Below are positions 16,875 through 24,782 of a DNA stretch of 64,000 nt, in pieces. Position 1 is the stretch's first letter. Every line of letters starts with the position of its first letter. The notes below the pieces were generated by a model. It did no database searches. It saw only the letters and a program-made list of their open reading frames with translations, and had not been told where the DNA came from. A program made the translations under genes and the position numbers. The DNA comes from Paenibacillus solanacearum (lineage in GTDB: Bacteria > Bacillota > Bacilli > Paenibacillales > NBRC-103111). The DNA lies in NCBI RefSeq assembly GCF_910593845.1, contig NZ_CAJVAS010000019.1, positions 51,007-115,006 of the forward strand. Reading direction: 5' to 3'.

Positions 16875-19124
16875 TCACCCTTTCCAATACCCGGCATACG
16901 CTCCAAGCCGATCCTTGAGCAGCTGCTTGCCGGTCTTTTTGTATTCCTGAATCGTTCCCTCGATCAGCTGCTTCATCGATACCGACTCTCTTTCGCTTGC
17001 CGCCAAATACGAGGCGGTCAGGACTATATTTTTGATCGAGCCTCCCGACAGATCGAACGTTTGGGCGAGAAAGGTGTAATCGATGTCGCCGACGGGAAGC
17101 AGGGGAGGGAAGGTCGAGCGCCACAGCTGCTCGCGCTGGGCAGCGTCAGGAAACGGGTATTTGATAATAAACTGGATTCTGCGCGTGAACGCCTCGTCAA
17201 GGTTTTGCGCAAAATTCGTGGCGAGTATCGTAATCCCGTCGTACTCCTCCATCTTTTGCAGCAAATACGAAGTTTCCATATTGGCGTATTTGTCATGCGC
17301 GTCCTTCACCTCAGAGCGCTTGCCAAACAGCGCGTCCGCTTCGTCGAAGAACAGGATCGCTCCGCTCAACCGGGCCTGGTCAAAAATATCGCTCAAATGC
17401 TTCTCCGTCTCGCCGATGTACTTGCTGACCACCCGGGAGAGATCTACGCGATACAGCTCCGCATCCATCTCCCGCGCCATGACCATCGCGGACATCGTCT
17501 TGCCTGTGCCCGGCGGACCCGTGAAAAGCATGCTGACGCCCTTGCCGTAGGCCAGCTTGCGATCGAAGCCCCATTTCGTCATGACGGTATGCCCCAGCTG
17601 TATTCTGCCGCATGCCTGCCGCAGCAGCTGCACCGTATCATCGGGCAGTATAAGATCGTCCCAGCCGAAGGCCGGCGTCAGCTTCACCGCTTTATCCTCC
17701 AAACGGTGGCTGATCAGCCGGTAAGCCGCCTGATGAAGCTGCTTCGCGGGGCGGGGTGCCTGTGACTCCGGCTTTTCGGAGACGGCTCGCCATGCCTCCC
17801 GCTTCTGCGCCTCTCCGACCGCTTGAAGCATTTGACCGATCGTGAAGCGAAATTTCCAGGCGAGCAATCCGGCTTCCTCTTCCGTGATCGGAAGCTTGTC
17901 GCCGGCTGCCGCCTTCCACAGCTGCCGCCTTTCCTCCAAATCGGCCGGTTCCAGCCGAATATCTAGCCAGATGGTGGAGACCGGCAGCTCAGGCAGCTTC
18001 CAGCTTGTTTCCCCGCAAAGAAAAGCAATCCCCTCCCATGAAGCCAAGCGGCGCAATAGCGCTGACCGCCGGTTGTCCTGTCCATCTTGCGGCTCGGACG
18101 AAGACAGCTCGTGCAGCTTGTCGAAGGCGGGAATCGCATGCTGCAGCTTCGCTTCCAGCAGCATTCGGTCAACCGCCTTCGCGAACGCCTGCGCCTCTGT
18201 CGGAGCGCCGCTAAGGTCCCATTCCAGCAGCGGGCGTCGCAGCGCCGCGCAGACTTGACGGGCATGATACGTTTTGCCGGCCCCGGGCGGCCCGTGCAGC
18301 ATCCAGATCAGCGCGGATGACTTGGCTTGATATGACCCCGAATAACGGCACATATATTCGAGCGCCCCGCTCGTTGTCAGCGAGGGCGGCAAATGAGCGT
18401 TCTCTTCGTCCGAATACAGACGCATCTGCGATAACGCGCCTTCATACGCCCAATCCAGACCCAGAATATAGTGAACGACGCGCTGATCCAACAGGAGCGG
18501 CGTCATCAGAAGCGAAGATGCAGGCAGTCCCGTCAGCGCTTCCTTATCAACAAGCATGTGCAGACGGCCCGAAGCAGCTGTTACTTGCTCCAGCACCGCT
18601 CTGCGCTCTTGCCCGCTCCGGGCGCATAGCTCCATGATAAAGCCGAGAGTTGCATACTGGCTTGCCGCATCACCCTGCATATATGCGAACAGCAGTCCAT
18701 ATTTGCGATGCGCATGCGGAGCGACGGCGGCGACCAGGAACCGCATGTCAAGCTCGCTTAGACGAAAGCGGCGCTGCAGTTGAACAAGCGGGAGCTGCAT
18801 ACCGTGCTCTCCCGAGATGAATAGCCGGGAAGCGATGGTTTGGTCCAGCCGCTCCAGCAGCATTGGATGCTCGGAAGCAAGCTCCTGCGGCATCGTATCG
18901 TCCTCGAGCAGCGCCTCCGCTTCCTCCGCGCTCATAGGCACCCTGTATAGCGAACACCCTCCCAGTCCTTGGAACGCCGACTTCATGCGCTGCAATTCAA
19001 GTTCCAGCGTCATGTCGAGCCGAATCAATTCATCCGCCAGATGGTCCATCGGGTGAGCGTAGGGTTCTCTTGAGAAGCTCAAGTAACGCATGGCAGCATG
19101 TCTCCATTCGGCAGCCAGATTCAA
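16875..19124 (-). CDS. Double AAA+ ATPase of the injection system (Pvc15-like)
   Basis: 749 aa with two AAA+ modules. The first has Walker A GPPGAGKT near residue 278 but no clear Walker B DE pair, so it may be inactive. The second has Walker A GPPGTGKT near residue 535, Walker B ILFFDEADALF near 597, and the sensor ILATNFAQNLDEAFTRRI. The first 250 residues form a helical N-terminal domain. Known role of Pvc15/Cis15: not part of the particle, but needed for cargo loading or stability in PVC; it is a standard eCIS marker. It lies between a 181-aa unknown gene (7-base gap) and the DUF4255 gene (4-base gap), so it is co-transcribed. Confidence 0.95.
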   Translation of the reverse strand: MNLAAEWRHAAMRYLSFSREPYAHPMDHLADELIRLDMTLELELQRMKSAFQGLGGCSLYRVPMSAEEAEALLEDDTMPQELASEHPMLLERLDQTIASRLFISGEHGMQLPLVQLQRRFRLSELDMRFLVAAVAPHAHRKYGLLFAYMQGDAASQYATLGFIMELCARSGQERRAVLEQVTAASGRLHMLVDKEALTGLPASSLLMTPLLLDQRVVHYILGLDWAYEGALSQMRLYSDEENAHLPPSLTTSGALEYMCRYSGSYQAKSSALIWMLHGPPGAGKTYHARQVCAALRRPLLEWDLSGAPTEAQAFAKAVDRMLLEAKLQHAIPAFDKLHELSSSEPQDGQDNRRSALLRRLASWEGIAFLCGETSWKLPELPVSTIWLDIRLEPADLEERRQLWKAAAGDKLPITEEEAGLLAWKFRFTIGQMLQAVGEAQKREAWRAVSEKPESQAPRPAKQLHQAAYRLISHRLEDKAVKLTPAFGWDDLILPDDTVQLLRQACGRIQLGHTVMTKWGFDRKLAYGKGVSMLFTGPPGTGKTMSAMVMAREMDAELYRVDLSRVVSKYIGETEKHLSDIFDQARLSGAILFFDEADALFGKRSEVKDAHDKYANMETSYLLQKMEEYDGITILATNFAQNLDEAFTRRIQFIIKYPFPDAAQREQLWRSTFPPLLPVGDIDYTFLAQTFDLSGGSIKNIVLTASYLAASERESVSMKQLIEGTIQEYKKTGKQLLKDRLGAYAGYWKG

Positions 19125-19131
19125 TGCTTCT

Positions 19132-19677
19132 TTACGGTAGTCTTAGACGGCTTATGGCGCTATCGTACGAAAGCTTTCCCGTCGCAACCTCCTCAAGCGT
19201 ATCGATGAATACGTCATGGATATGCAGCAGCAGCCCGATATTGCGGTCGATCAGCTGTGTGTTCCATCCCAAATCTTGTTTCAAGTCCAGCAAGACATTT
19301 AATTTATAAAATAAGACCGCCTCATCCTCCATCAATCCGAACGCCCCCAGCGGCAAGCTGACATTCAGGCGATTCACCGTGCGGTATAGATCCGGTGGAT
19401 ACGATGGCTCGCTCTCGCGGTCATTCCGGTTCAAGTCAAGCGAGCTGGCAAAAATCTGCAGTATATGGATCCCTTCCTGCTCCGCTTCCAGACCGGGGAT
19501 CCTATTCAATTCGGTCTTTACACTCCTGTTGAATCGCCCAATCGCGTCGAACGACAGTACAAGCGATGAATACGCAGTATCCTCTGCCGATTCCGCCAAC
19601 CTGCCAGGGATGCCAACCGTCTCATAAAGCCGCTGACAAGCCTGTAATAACATCAATATATCGTTCCGACAATTCAC
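19132..19677 (-). CDS. Uncharacterised injection-system operon protein
   Basis: 181 aa, not recognised with confidence. It is mixed alpha/beta with an N-terminal helix (MNCRNDILMLLQACQRLYE), a middle segment INRLNVSLPLGAFGLMEDEA (read as VNRLNVSL in the protein) and a helical C-terminus LLLHIHDVFIDTLEEVATGK. The LPLGAFGLMEDEAVLFYKLN stretch faintly resembles chaperones of the YbjN/type III chaperone fold, which would suit a protein that holds cargo or a tail subunit, but this is only an impression. It has no signal peptide or membrane segment. It lies between the first gene of the operon and the AAA+ ATPase, with spacings of 34 and 7 bases. Confidence 0.65.
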   Translation of the reverse strand: MNCRNDILMLLQACQRLYETVGIPGRLAESAEDTAYSSLVLSFDAIGRFNRSVKTELNRIPGLEAEQEGIHILQIFASSLDLNRNDRESEPSYPPDLYRTVNRLNVSLPLGAFGLMEDEAVLFYKLNVLLDLKQDLGWNTQLIDRNIGLLLHIHDVFIDTLEEVATGKLSYDSAISRLRLP

Positions 19678-19711
19678 CGGGAGTCCTCCCCGCCTGAAAG
19701 TATGTGTTGAA

Positions 19712-21187
19712 TCATCCGCTAAGCTTCTTGGCGATCAGCTCCGGCTTCGGCTCGCCTTTCTTCCGGTTCACGACAAGCCCGATATTCTCCAGCAGCGTCC
19801 GATATTCGGGATCGTCGCCTTTAACGGCCTTTTCATATATGCCAAATGCAAGCTCCGCAATGATTTGCGTGTAGCATTGGGAAATACTGTTGAATCCGTG
19901 TTCCCCCAGCAGCTTTTCTCGGGATGCGCTGCGCTTGTCCTTATCCTTAAAATCAGACGCGATCATATGGCCCTTCAAATCGATATAACGATCCACCACT
20001 TCTTCCCTGCGCTGGCGGTTCTTAAGAAACTTGTAGATCGCAGCTGCGCCGCTGATAGCCCCCGCTACCCCGATCATGATCCATCCAACCGGTCCGCCCG
20101 CAAGCAGCAGCGCCCCGCCTACGATCATCGCCGCTCCTTTGGCCGCCGTCGCCGCACTCTTGGTTCGGTTAAGGGCTTGCGTCTCCCCGCCGATGGAAGC
20201 GGCCCGCGACAGCATCGGATCATCCTTCACATCGGCTTCCGTTTGGAGCAGGGACAAATTTTTCTCCCGCTTGTCATGCATCCTGTAGCCGGCGACGCCT
20301 CCGGCCAAATAAACGGCACCGCCGATGATCGCGGCAGCCCCGGCCACCGCTGTGGCTGCTCCAGAAGCGACAGCCTCTCCCACAGCGCTTCCGGGCGAAG
20401 CAGCCTGCGCCGTGTACCGCGTGAGATCCGCCATACCGGCCACACCTTCGGTTCCGATATTGTGCACGGCATCGAAGGCGCTGAGGCTCGACGAGTGCTG
20501 GTCATAAGCCTGGTAAGCCTGCACCGCTGCTCCAAGGGCGCTGAGGCCTGCGCCTGTCTGGGCAAGCCCTTTCGTCACATCCCCTGCTCCAACGGCCATA
20601 TTCGCCAGCTTGTCCCCGGCTGACAGGGCAACCGACCCGCCGGTTGCGGCATATCCCGCATAATCGCCCGCCGTGTCCGCGGTGACATCGTCTGTCCTCA
20701 GCTTCTTCGCTTCCCGGCAGGCGACTGAAAATTTATCCCAATCCACCGTTTTTTTGAACAGCATATTGTTTCGCGTCGACATTTTATCGGTGAACACATC
20801 CAGCGAGGGCTTGCCTGTCGTTCCGGCCATTTTCTTGATCGCCTCGATCTGCTGGAGCACGGTCAAGCCGTCAAAAAAGCCCAATAGCGGTGCTTTCCCC
20901 TGCCGGTTCGCCTTGTAGACAAGCCACTGATATATTTCCCCGTATCCAAGATTGCGCAGCGACCTTGTCAGCTGCGTTTCGGAGGCGCCGCTTTCCTCAG
21001 GGTCCTTGTTCCTCTCGGGGGCTCGCTCCTTAGAGGCGGCCATCTGCTCCTTGACAAGCTGCTGCGCCCGGCGGTTTCCGTGATTCGCATAATCCACGGG
21101 CGAGGCTCCCCGCGACACGGGAAGGTTCCGCTTCGCCTCCGCCTCCGGCGCACCTTGTGTGCTTCGGGATTTCAATTTCCATACCAA
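19712..21187 (-). CDS. Glycine-zipper protein, first gene of the injection-system operon
   Basis: 491 aa from TTG 21187; the start is uncertain because the only nearby purine-rich site (GAGGGG) is about 12 bases away. The first 75 residues are polar, charged and probably disordered. Two hydrophobic glycine/alanine-rich segments follow, about residues 272-300 (AIIGGAVYLAGGVAGY) and 346-382 (MIVGGALLLAGGPVGWIMIG), of the type found in membrane-inserting or pore-forming proteins. The C-terminus is soluble and charged. I do not recognise a family. Position at the head of the operon and the disordered N-terminus followed by membrane-active segments would fit a cargo effector, but a structural role is not excluded. 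Confidence 0.7.
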   Translation of the reverse strand: MVWKLKSRSTQGAPEAEAKRNLPVSRGASPVDYANHGNRRAQQLVKEQMAASKERAPERNKDPEESGASETQLTRSLRNLGYGEIYQWLVYKANRQGKAPLLGFFDGLTVLQQIEAIKKMAGTTGKPSLDVFTDKMSTRNNMLFKKTVDWDKFSVACREAKKLRTDDVTADTAGDYAGYAATGGSVALSAGDKLANMAVGAGDVTKGLAQTGAGLSALGAAVQAYQAYDQHSSSLSAFDAVHNIGTEGVAGMADLTRYTAQAASPGSAVGEAVASGAATAVAGAAAIIGGAVYLAGGVAGYRMHDKREKNLSLLQTEADVKDDPMLSRAASIGGETQALNRTKSAATAAKGAAMIVGGALLLAGGPVGWIMIGVAGAISGAAAIYKFLKNRQRREEVVDRYIDLKGHMIASDFKDKDKRSASREKLLGEHGFNSISQCYTQIIAELAFGIYEKAVKGDDPEYRTLLENIGLVVNRKKGEPKPELIAKKLSG

Positions 21188-21462
21188 CAGGCATCACTTC
21201 CCCTCTGCGTTTCCGTAGCCGGACCCCGGCGGTCACGAACACGCCAGGAAACGTTTGGTTTCAAGTTTGTATTGCAGCGTGCTGATCGTTATCCCTGAAT
21301 AAAAGTCCCGCCGGCTTTCGGTGACGAACAGTATTACCGCCATCGTTATAAACTAATACAGAAATTATAAGGATTTCAGTTGAAGGGCATAAGTGTACAT
21401 TTTTTTGTCCACCTGTTCGCGGCAGCTTCAAATGGAAACTTCCCGATCAAAGCCACGATAAT
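21188..21462 (-). promoter_or_regulatory. Upstream region of the injection-system operon
   Basis: About 275 bases between the tandem terminators and the first operon gene. On the minus strand there is one good -10 candidate, TATAAT at 21369-21364, but no matching TTGACA-type -35 at 16-18 bases, so either an activator or an alternative sigma factor would be needed, or the promoter lies elsewhere. No long open frame or RNA motif was seen. Confidence 0.3.
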
Positions 21463-21483
21463 AAAAAAACTCCTTATCGGAGT
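21463..21483 (-). terminator. Intrinsic terminator, second of a pair
   Basis: Minus-strand hairpin ACTCC/GGAGT with a five-base loop, followed by a run of seven T. It lies 20 bases beyond the first terminator and with it insulates the injection-system operon from the response-regulator transcript. Confidence 0.75.
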
Positions 21484-21495
21484 CCTTCAAAGTAG

Positions 21496-21530
21496 AAAAA
21501 AAAGACATGGTTCCGCAGAACACATGTCTT
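21496..21530 (-). terminator. Intrinsic terminator after the response regulator
   Basis: Minus-strand hairpin AAGACATG/CATGTCTT with an inner GTTC/GAAC stem, followed by eight T. It begins two bases after the regulator stop codon. Confidence 0.9.
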
Positions 21531-21532
21531 CT

Positions 21533-22159
21533 TTACTCGAGCAAGCCCCATTTCCGGCATTTATCCGCCAGTTCCTTACTAGTGCCTCTCCATTGAAATT
21601 TTTTCATCAATCTTCCGATATGCTTTTTGACGCCGGCAAGGCTGATGCAGAGCCTTTCGGAAATTTCTGCTTGCGTCTTTCCCGCCGTAATGAGCTTAAG
21701 CAGCTCTCTGTCTCCTTTGCTGAGCAAGCTTTTCTTCTTCTCATACACAAGCTTCCGTAACCGTTCCCCGATTTTATGCGTTCCGTTCCTCTTGGCACTC
21801 ACGATCGTATCGGGCAGCAGTTCGAACTCATGCTTATAGATATACTCATATGCCCCGTTCATAAACGCCTCGTTAAAAATATCGTCGTCCTTATCGAGCG
21901 AAGTCAGCATGATGACCTTTACATTCGGAAATTGAATCGTGATGTCCAAGGTGACGTCCAGCCCATTTGCTTGCCGGTCGCCAAGAAAAATATCCATCAA
22001 TACGACGTCCACCCGCTCCTGGCGCAGCACCGCAAAGCATTCCTCGGCGGTTGACGCTATGGAGAACAAGTCGATCTCCTTATTCCCCTCCAAGTAATTC
22101 CTGATACCTTCCTGCCAATCCGGATCGTCTTCAACGAACAGCACCTTCAGCTTTTCCAT
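21533..22159 (-). CDS. NarL/ComA-type response regulator
   Basis: 208 aa from ATG 22159, with GGGAGG upstream at normal spacing; the frame extends further upstream inside the kinase gene, but that part is not real. Receiver domain: VLFVEDDPDW acidic pocket, phospho-acceptor Asp in DVVLMDIFLGD (about residue 56), VIMLTS and the conserved Lys in YIYKHEF. The C-terminal LuxR-type helix-turn-helix is SLLSKGDRELLKLITAGKTQ followed by AEISERLCISLAGVKKHIGR. It overlaps the kinase gene by 28 bases, so the two are one operon. The injection-system operon starts about 345 bases downstream on the same strand, beyond two terminators, so it is a plausible but unproven target. Confidence 0.93.
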   Translation of the reverse strand: MEKLKVLFVEDDPDWQEGIRNYLEGNKEIDLFSIASTAEECFAVLRQERVDVVLMDIFLGDRQANGLDVTLDITIQFPNVKVIMLTSLDKDDDIFNEAFMNGAYEYIYKHEFELLPDTIVSAKRNGTHKIGERLRKLVYEKKKSLLSKGDRELLKLITAGKTQAEISERLCISLAGVKKHIGRLMKKFQWRGTSKELADKCRKWGLLE

Positions 22160-23483
22160 CGTGACCTCCCTCCCTACTTCGCTTGAGTATGAGTCTGACA
22201 GTCGTTCCATGCTGCAGCCTGCTCCGGATCTCGATTTTCCCTTTATGGGCGTCCATCGCCTTCTTGACCTGGTACATCCCCAGACCGAAATGCTTCCCCG
22301 ACCTGTACTTTGTTGAATGAAACGGTTCGAACACGTTTTGCAACTGCAGCGGATCCATGCCGGGCCCCGTATCGCTGATCGACAACATCGCGGTCTTCTT
22401 CCGGCATTCCAGTGCAATCCGGATCGTCCCGGCCTCCTTCATAGCCTCAACCGCATTATTGACTATATTGTGCAGGCAGTCGGTGAACACCGCACGGTCT
22501 ACCATGAGCGGCAGGGCGTCATAATGTTTCTCCACACGTATTCCGGGGTACACGCTTAGGCTTCGGACAACCTCCTCCACAATATCGGACACATTATGCT
22601 CCTTCATTTGGACAACTGCCGTATCGTTTACCGCTTGCGAGATGCGGGCCATCGTCCCCATCATCTCATCGTACGTTTTGAGCAGTTGGTCGGCATAACG
22701 CTCAATATCGGTATACTGCTGCTTATCCAGGCTCTTTTGTATATTCAACGCATTCAGCTTTATTTTCCCGATCGTATTTTTCAAAGAATGCTGGATCAGC
22801 GACGTGCCGATATGAATGGACTGAATGGACCTACGTTTTACTCCGAGAAATGAACCCCGCACGTACAACAGGATGACGCTCGCCATGCTGACGAAGCAAA
22901 TAATTGGGATGATCCGAAGCCAAAGTTCGCTGTTCGAGCCTGGCGCAAATTGATATGCGTTCACAATAGCGACCGGCACTATAAAAATGAGTCCAATCAT
23001 ACTGTGATGCAGCCGTCGTTCCGGGTTTTTCTCGGTCAGGACCGACCGCAGAACCAGTCCGATCGCCGCAAGCATATACCCCGCTCCCCATACTGCAACG
23101 AACCAATTTTGCACCCGATTCCCCCACAGGTCCGTATAGAAGAACAGCGTTAACCAGATCGGCAAGCTTAACAAGACATGCATCCATTTGTTGTAAAGAA
23201 ACAAACCGTTAAATCTAAGAAACACAACCAATATGGCATAGTAAGGAAACGTGCTGATGGCAAAATTGAGGATGCCCGCGCATAATGTCGCGGTATCCAC
23301 GACGGAGGGACTTGCGCTCCGGTATAAATAAGGAATAGCGACCCGTTCCAGAATGACCTGCAGCCCCGCCAATCCGCTGCAAATCAGGATCAACGTTGTC
23401 CATAGGATTAAAGGACTTTCTTTGTTTTTCAATCTCAAATAAATGCCCTGCGCAGTCAGACCAATGAACATGAAGAAGAACAA
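22131..23483 (-). CDS. Multi-pass membrane sensor histidine kinase
   Basis: About 450 aa with a TTG start at 23483 that has no good ribosome site, so the start is uncertain. The first 205 residues contain about seven hydrophobic segments, then a short linker and the H-box IQHSLKNTIGKIKLNALNIQ (His near 232). The catalytic domain has the N box HNIVNNAVEAM, G1 DTGPGMDP and GKHFGLGMYQVKKAMDAHKG. The layout (many membrane passes plus a NarL-type partner) resembles ComP/ComA or related quorum and envelope sensors; no peptide-maturation gene of the comQ or agrB kind is nearby. The signal is unknown. It overlaps the regulator gene by 28 bases. Confidence 0.88.
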   Translation of the reverse strand: MFFFMFIGLTAQGIYLRLKNKESPLILWTTLILICSGLAGLQVILERVAIPYLYRSASPSVVDTATLCAGILNFAISTFPYYAILVVFLRFNGLFLYNKWMHVLLSLPIWLTLFFYTDLWGNRVQNWFVAVWGAGYMLAAIGLVLRSVLTEKNPERRLHHSMIGLIFIVPVAIVNAYQFAPGSNSELWLRIIPIICFVSMASVILLYVRGSFLGVKRRSIQSIHIGTSLIQHSLKNTIGKIKLNALNIQKSLDKQQYTDIERYADQLLKTYDEMMGTMARISQAVNDTAVVQMKEHNVSDIVEEVVRSLSVYPGIRVEKHYDALPLMVDRAVFTDCLHNIVNNAVEAMKEAGTIRIALECRKKTAMLSISDTGPGMDPLQLQNVFEPFHSTKYRSGKHFGLGMYQVKKAMDAHKGKIEIRSRLQHGTTVRLILKRSREGGHDGKAEGAVR

Positions 23484-23638
23484 TAGGTTTAAAATGCGCC
23501 ATTCCCCTGCCTTTCTCCGCCAACCCCATCGTGCTATATATTCGTCATAATCCGACAGTAATCCTCCTTGAGGCTTATTTTTCAGCTGCGGAAGTCGGGG
23601 CTGCTTGGGCTTCGGTCAGGGACGTGCCTACAACAGAC

Positions 23639-23694
23639 GAGCGCCTCCGGAAAGACACCAGGATAAACCTTAGTACCTTTCGCAAGAGGCGCTC
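23639..23694. repeat. Long inverted repeat in the kinase upstream region
   Basis: Perfect 9-base arms GAGCGCCTC and GAGGCGCTC (23639-23647, 23686-23694) with an inner AAAG/CTTT match and a central segment containing GGATAAACCTTAGTACC. On the minus strand it would lie in the leader of the kinase transcript. There is no T run after it, so it is not a simple terminator. The rest of 23484-23978 has no convincing gene. Confidence 0.5.
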
Positions 23695-23813
23695 TGCCTT
23701 TGCTCATTTTATTGAATACAGATAAGAATTCTCACGAAACGTATTCATAATGGTCATACAGTACATTTCTTTTCAACATGTCCACAGGCCGCAAGCTGTA
23801 ATATAATCAACTT

Positions 23814-23912
23814 GTAACGATTTCCCGATATCATCTCGGTTTTTCAGCGCCAATCCTCCTCGGATCTGCGCTTTATACTTTGAAGGCTCCTTGTGCCGGG
23901 AGCCTCTTTTTT
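23814..23912 (+). ncRNA. Candidate small RNA with a CCUCC-type loop
   Basis: A TATAAT box at 23802-23807 (weak -35 near 23778) is followed by about 100 bases with no open frame, two hairpins and a terminator. The central hairpin at 23846-23872 pairs AGCGC/GCGCT and ATCC/GGAT and exposes TCCTC, complementary to Shine-Dalgarno sequences. This is the architecture of C-rich regulatory RNAs such as FsrA and RsaE/RoxS. No conserved family was recognised and expression is unproven. It is transcribed toward the flavodoxin gene. Confidence 0.35.
23884..23912 (+). terminator. Intrinsic terminator on the plus strand
   Basis: Stem AGGCTCC/GGAGCCT with an eight-base loop, followed by CTTTTTT. No protein gene on the plus strand precedes it, which is the main reason to suspect a small RNA upstream. 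Confidence 0.8.
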
Positions 23913-23978
23913 ATAAGAAAGTACAAGTTTGAACCGGAGATCCAGCTTTCTGATCTTTTATTATGGCTTAGGCACAGA

Positions 23979-24431
23979 TCAAGCGGTGCCGGCCACATGC
24001 CGCGCCAGCTGTTTGCCGAACGCTTTGCACTCTTCGATTTGCTGCGAAGTCGGCGTCAATTCGACCTTCAGCCCGGGCAGCACGACCTCAGCCCCCCGTT
24101 CTTCCAGCTTTTCGATCAATGTATCTACAGCAGCTCCGTATGCCGAATAAGAAGAATCGCAGGACCCGAATACGGCGGCTTTTTTATCCGACAGCTCGAC
24201 GTCATCCATTTCGTCGTAAAAATCCAGAAACTCATCCGGCAAATCGCCGTCTCCCCACGTGTATGCGCCCAGCACAATTCCGTCGTATTGCTCCAGCTCG
24301 GAAGCATTGGCATCCAACACGGATTTCATCGTCAGTTCTCCGCCTTCCTCGCGAATGCCGTCAGCAATCGCATCGGCCATTTCCTCCGTATTCCCCGTCA
24401 TGCTTGCATAAATCAAGATCACGTTTGCCAT
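23979..24431 (-). CDS. Flavodoxin
   Basis: 150 aa, the usual length for short-chain flavodoxins. The FMN phosphate loop is SMTGNTEEMADAIADG near residue 10, and the flavin-flanking loops are LGAYTWGDGDLPDEFLDF and FGSCDSSYSAYGAAVD. Known role: soluble one-electron carrier that replaces ferredoxin when iron is scarce. The promoter overlaps a perfect Fur box, consistent with iron-starvation induction. It stands alone, with start ATG 24431 preceded by CAGGAGAG. Confidence 0.96.
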   Translation of the reverse strand: MANVILIYASMTGNTEEMADAIADGIREEGGELTMKSVLDANASELEQYDGIVLGAYTWGDGDLPDEFLDFYDEMDDVELSDKKAAVFGSCDSSYSAYGAAVDTLIEKLEERGAEVVLPGLKVELTPTSQQIEECKAFGKQLARHVAGTA

Positions 24432-24538
24432 CGATACTCTCTCCTGTCTCCATCATGTTCTATACAGTTGAATCCATCTAGAGCCTGCTGCTTGTAGGAA
24501 GGAAGACTGACAACCAGCTCACAAGCGTTACTGCTCAA

Positions 24539-24568
24539 ATTTTAAATGATAATGATTATCATTGTCAA
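24539..24568 (-). promoter_or_regulatory. Flavodoxin promoter with embedded Fur box
   Basis: Minus-strand TTGACA (24568-24563) and TAAAAT (24544-24539) spaced 18 bases apart. The spacer contains the 7-1-7 palindrome TGATAATGATTATCA (24547-24561), a full match to the Fur consensus. Binding there would block RNA polymerase. Confidence 0.88.
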
Positions 24569-24782
24569 CTAAAATAAAATAATAGAACAGGTCCATGGTA
24601 TTCCAAGCTTTTTTGCCAAGAACATCGTCCTGTTTCGGCCTTCACCTAGCGATCTTGAGCCGTAGATACAAAAAATGATCCGCGAACATTGGCTTTCGCC
24701 CATTCCGTTCACCCATTTTCTGAATATCCTTTTAATGGTTATCTGTGTAGATGTTCTCTCTGTGATATTAGGAAAGGAGAAT

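Noticed and set aside
1..21187. A prophage.
   Set aside because: No capsid, portal, terminase, integrase or lysis genes are seen, while the AAA+ ATPase and DUF4255 protein are eCIS markers.
23773..23853. A 26-codon minus-strand frame upstream of the kinase ending ITACGLWTC, reminiscent of a quorum peptide, with GAGGAGG before it.
   Set aside because: The ribosome site is only one base from the TTG start, there is no agrB/comQ partner, and the same bases form the hairpin of the candidate small RNA.
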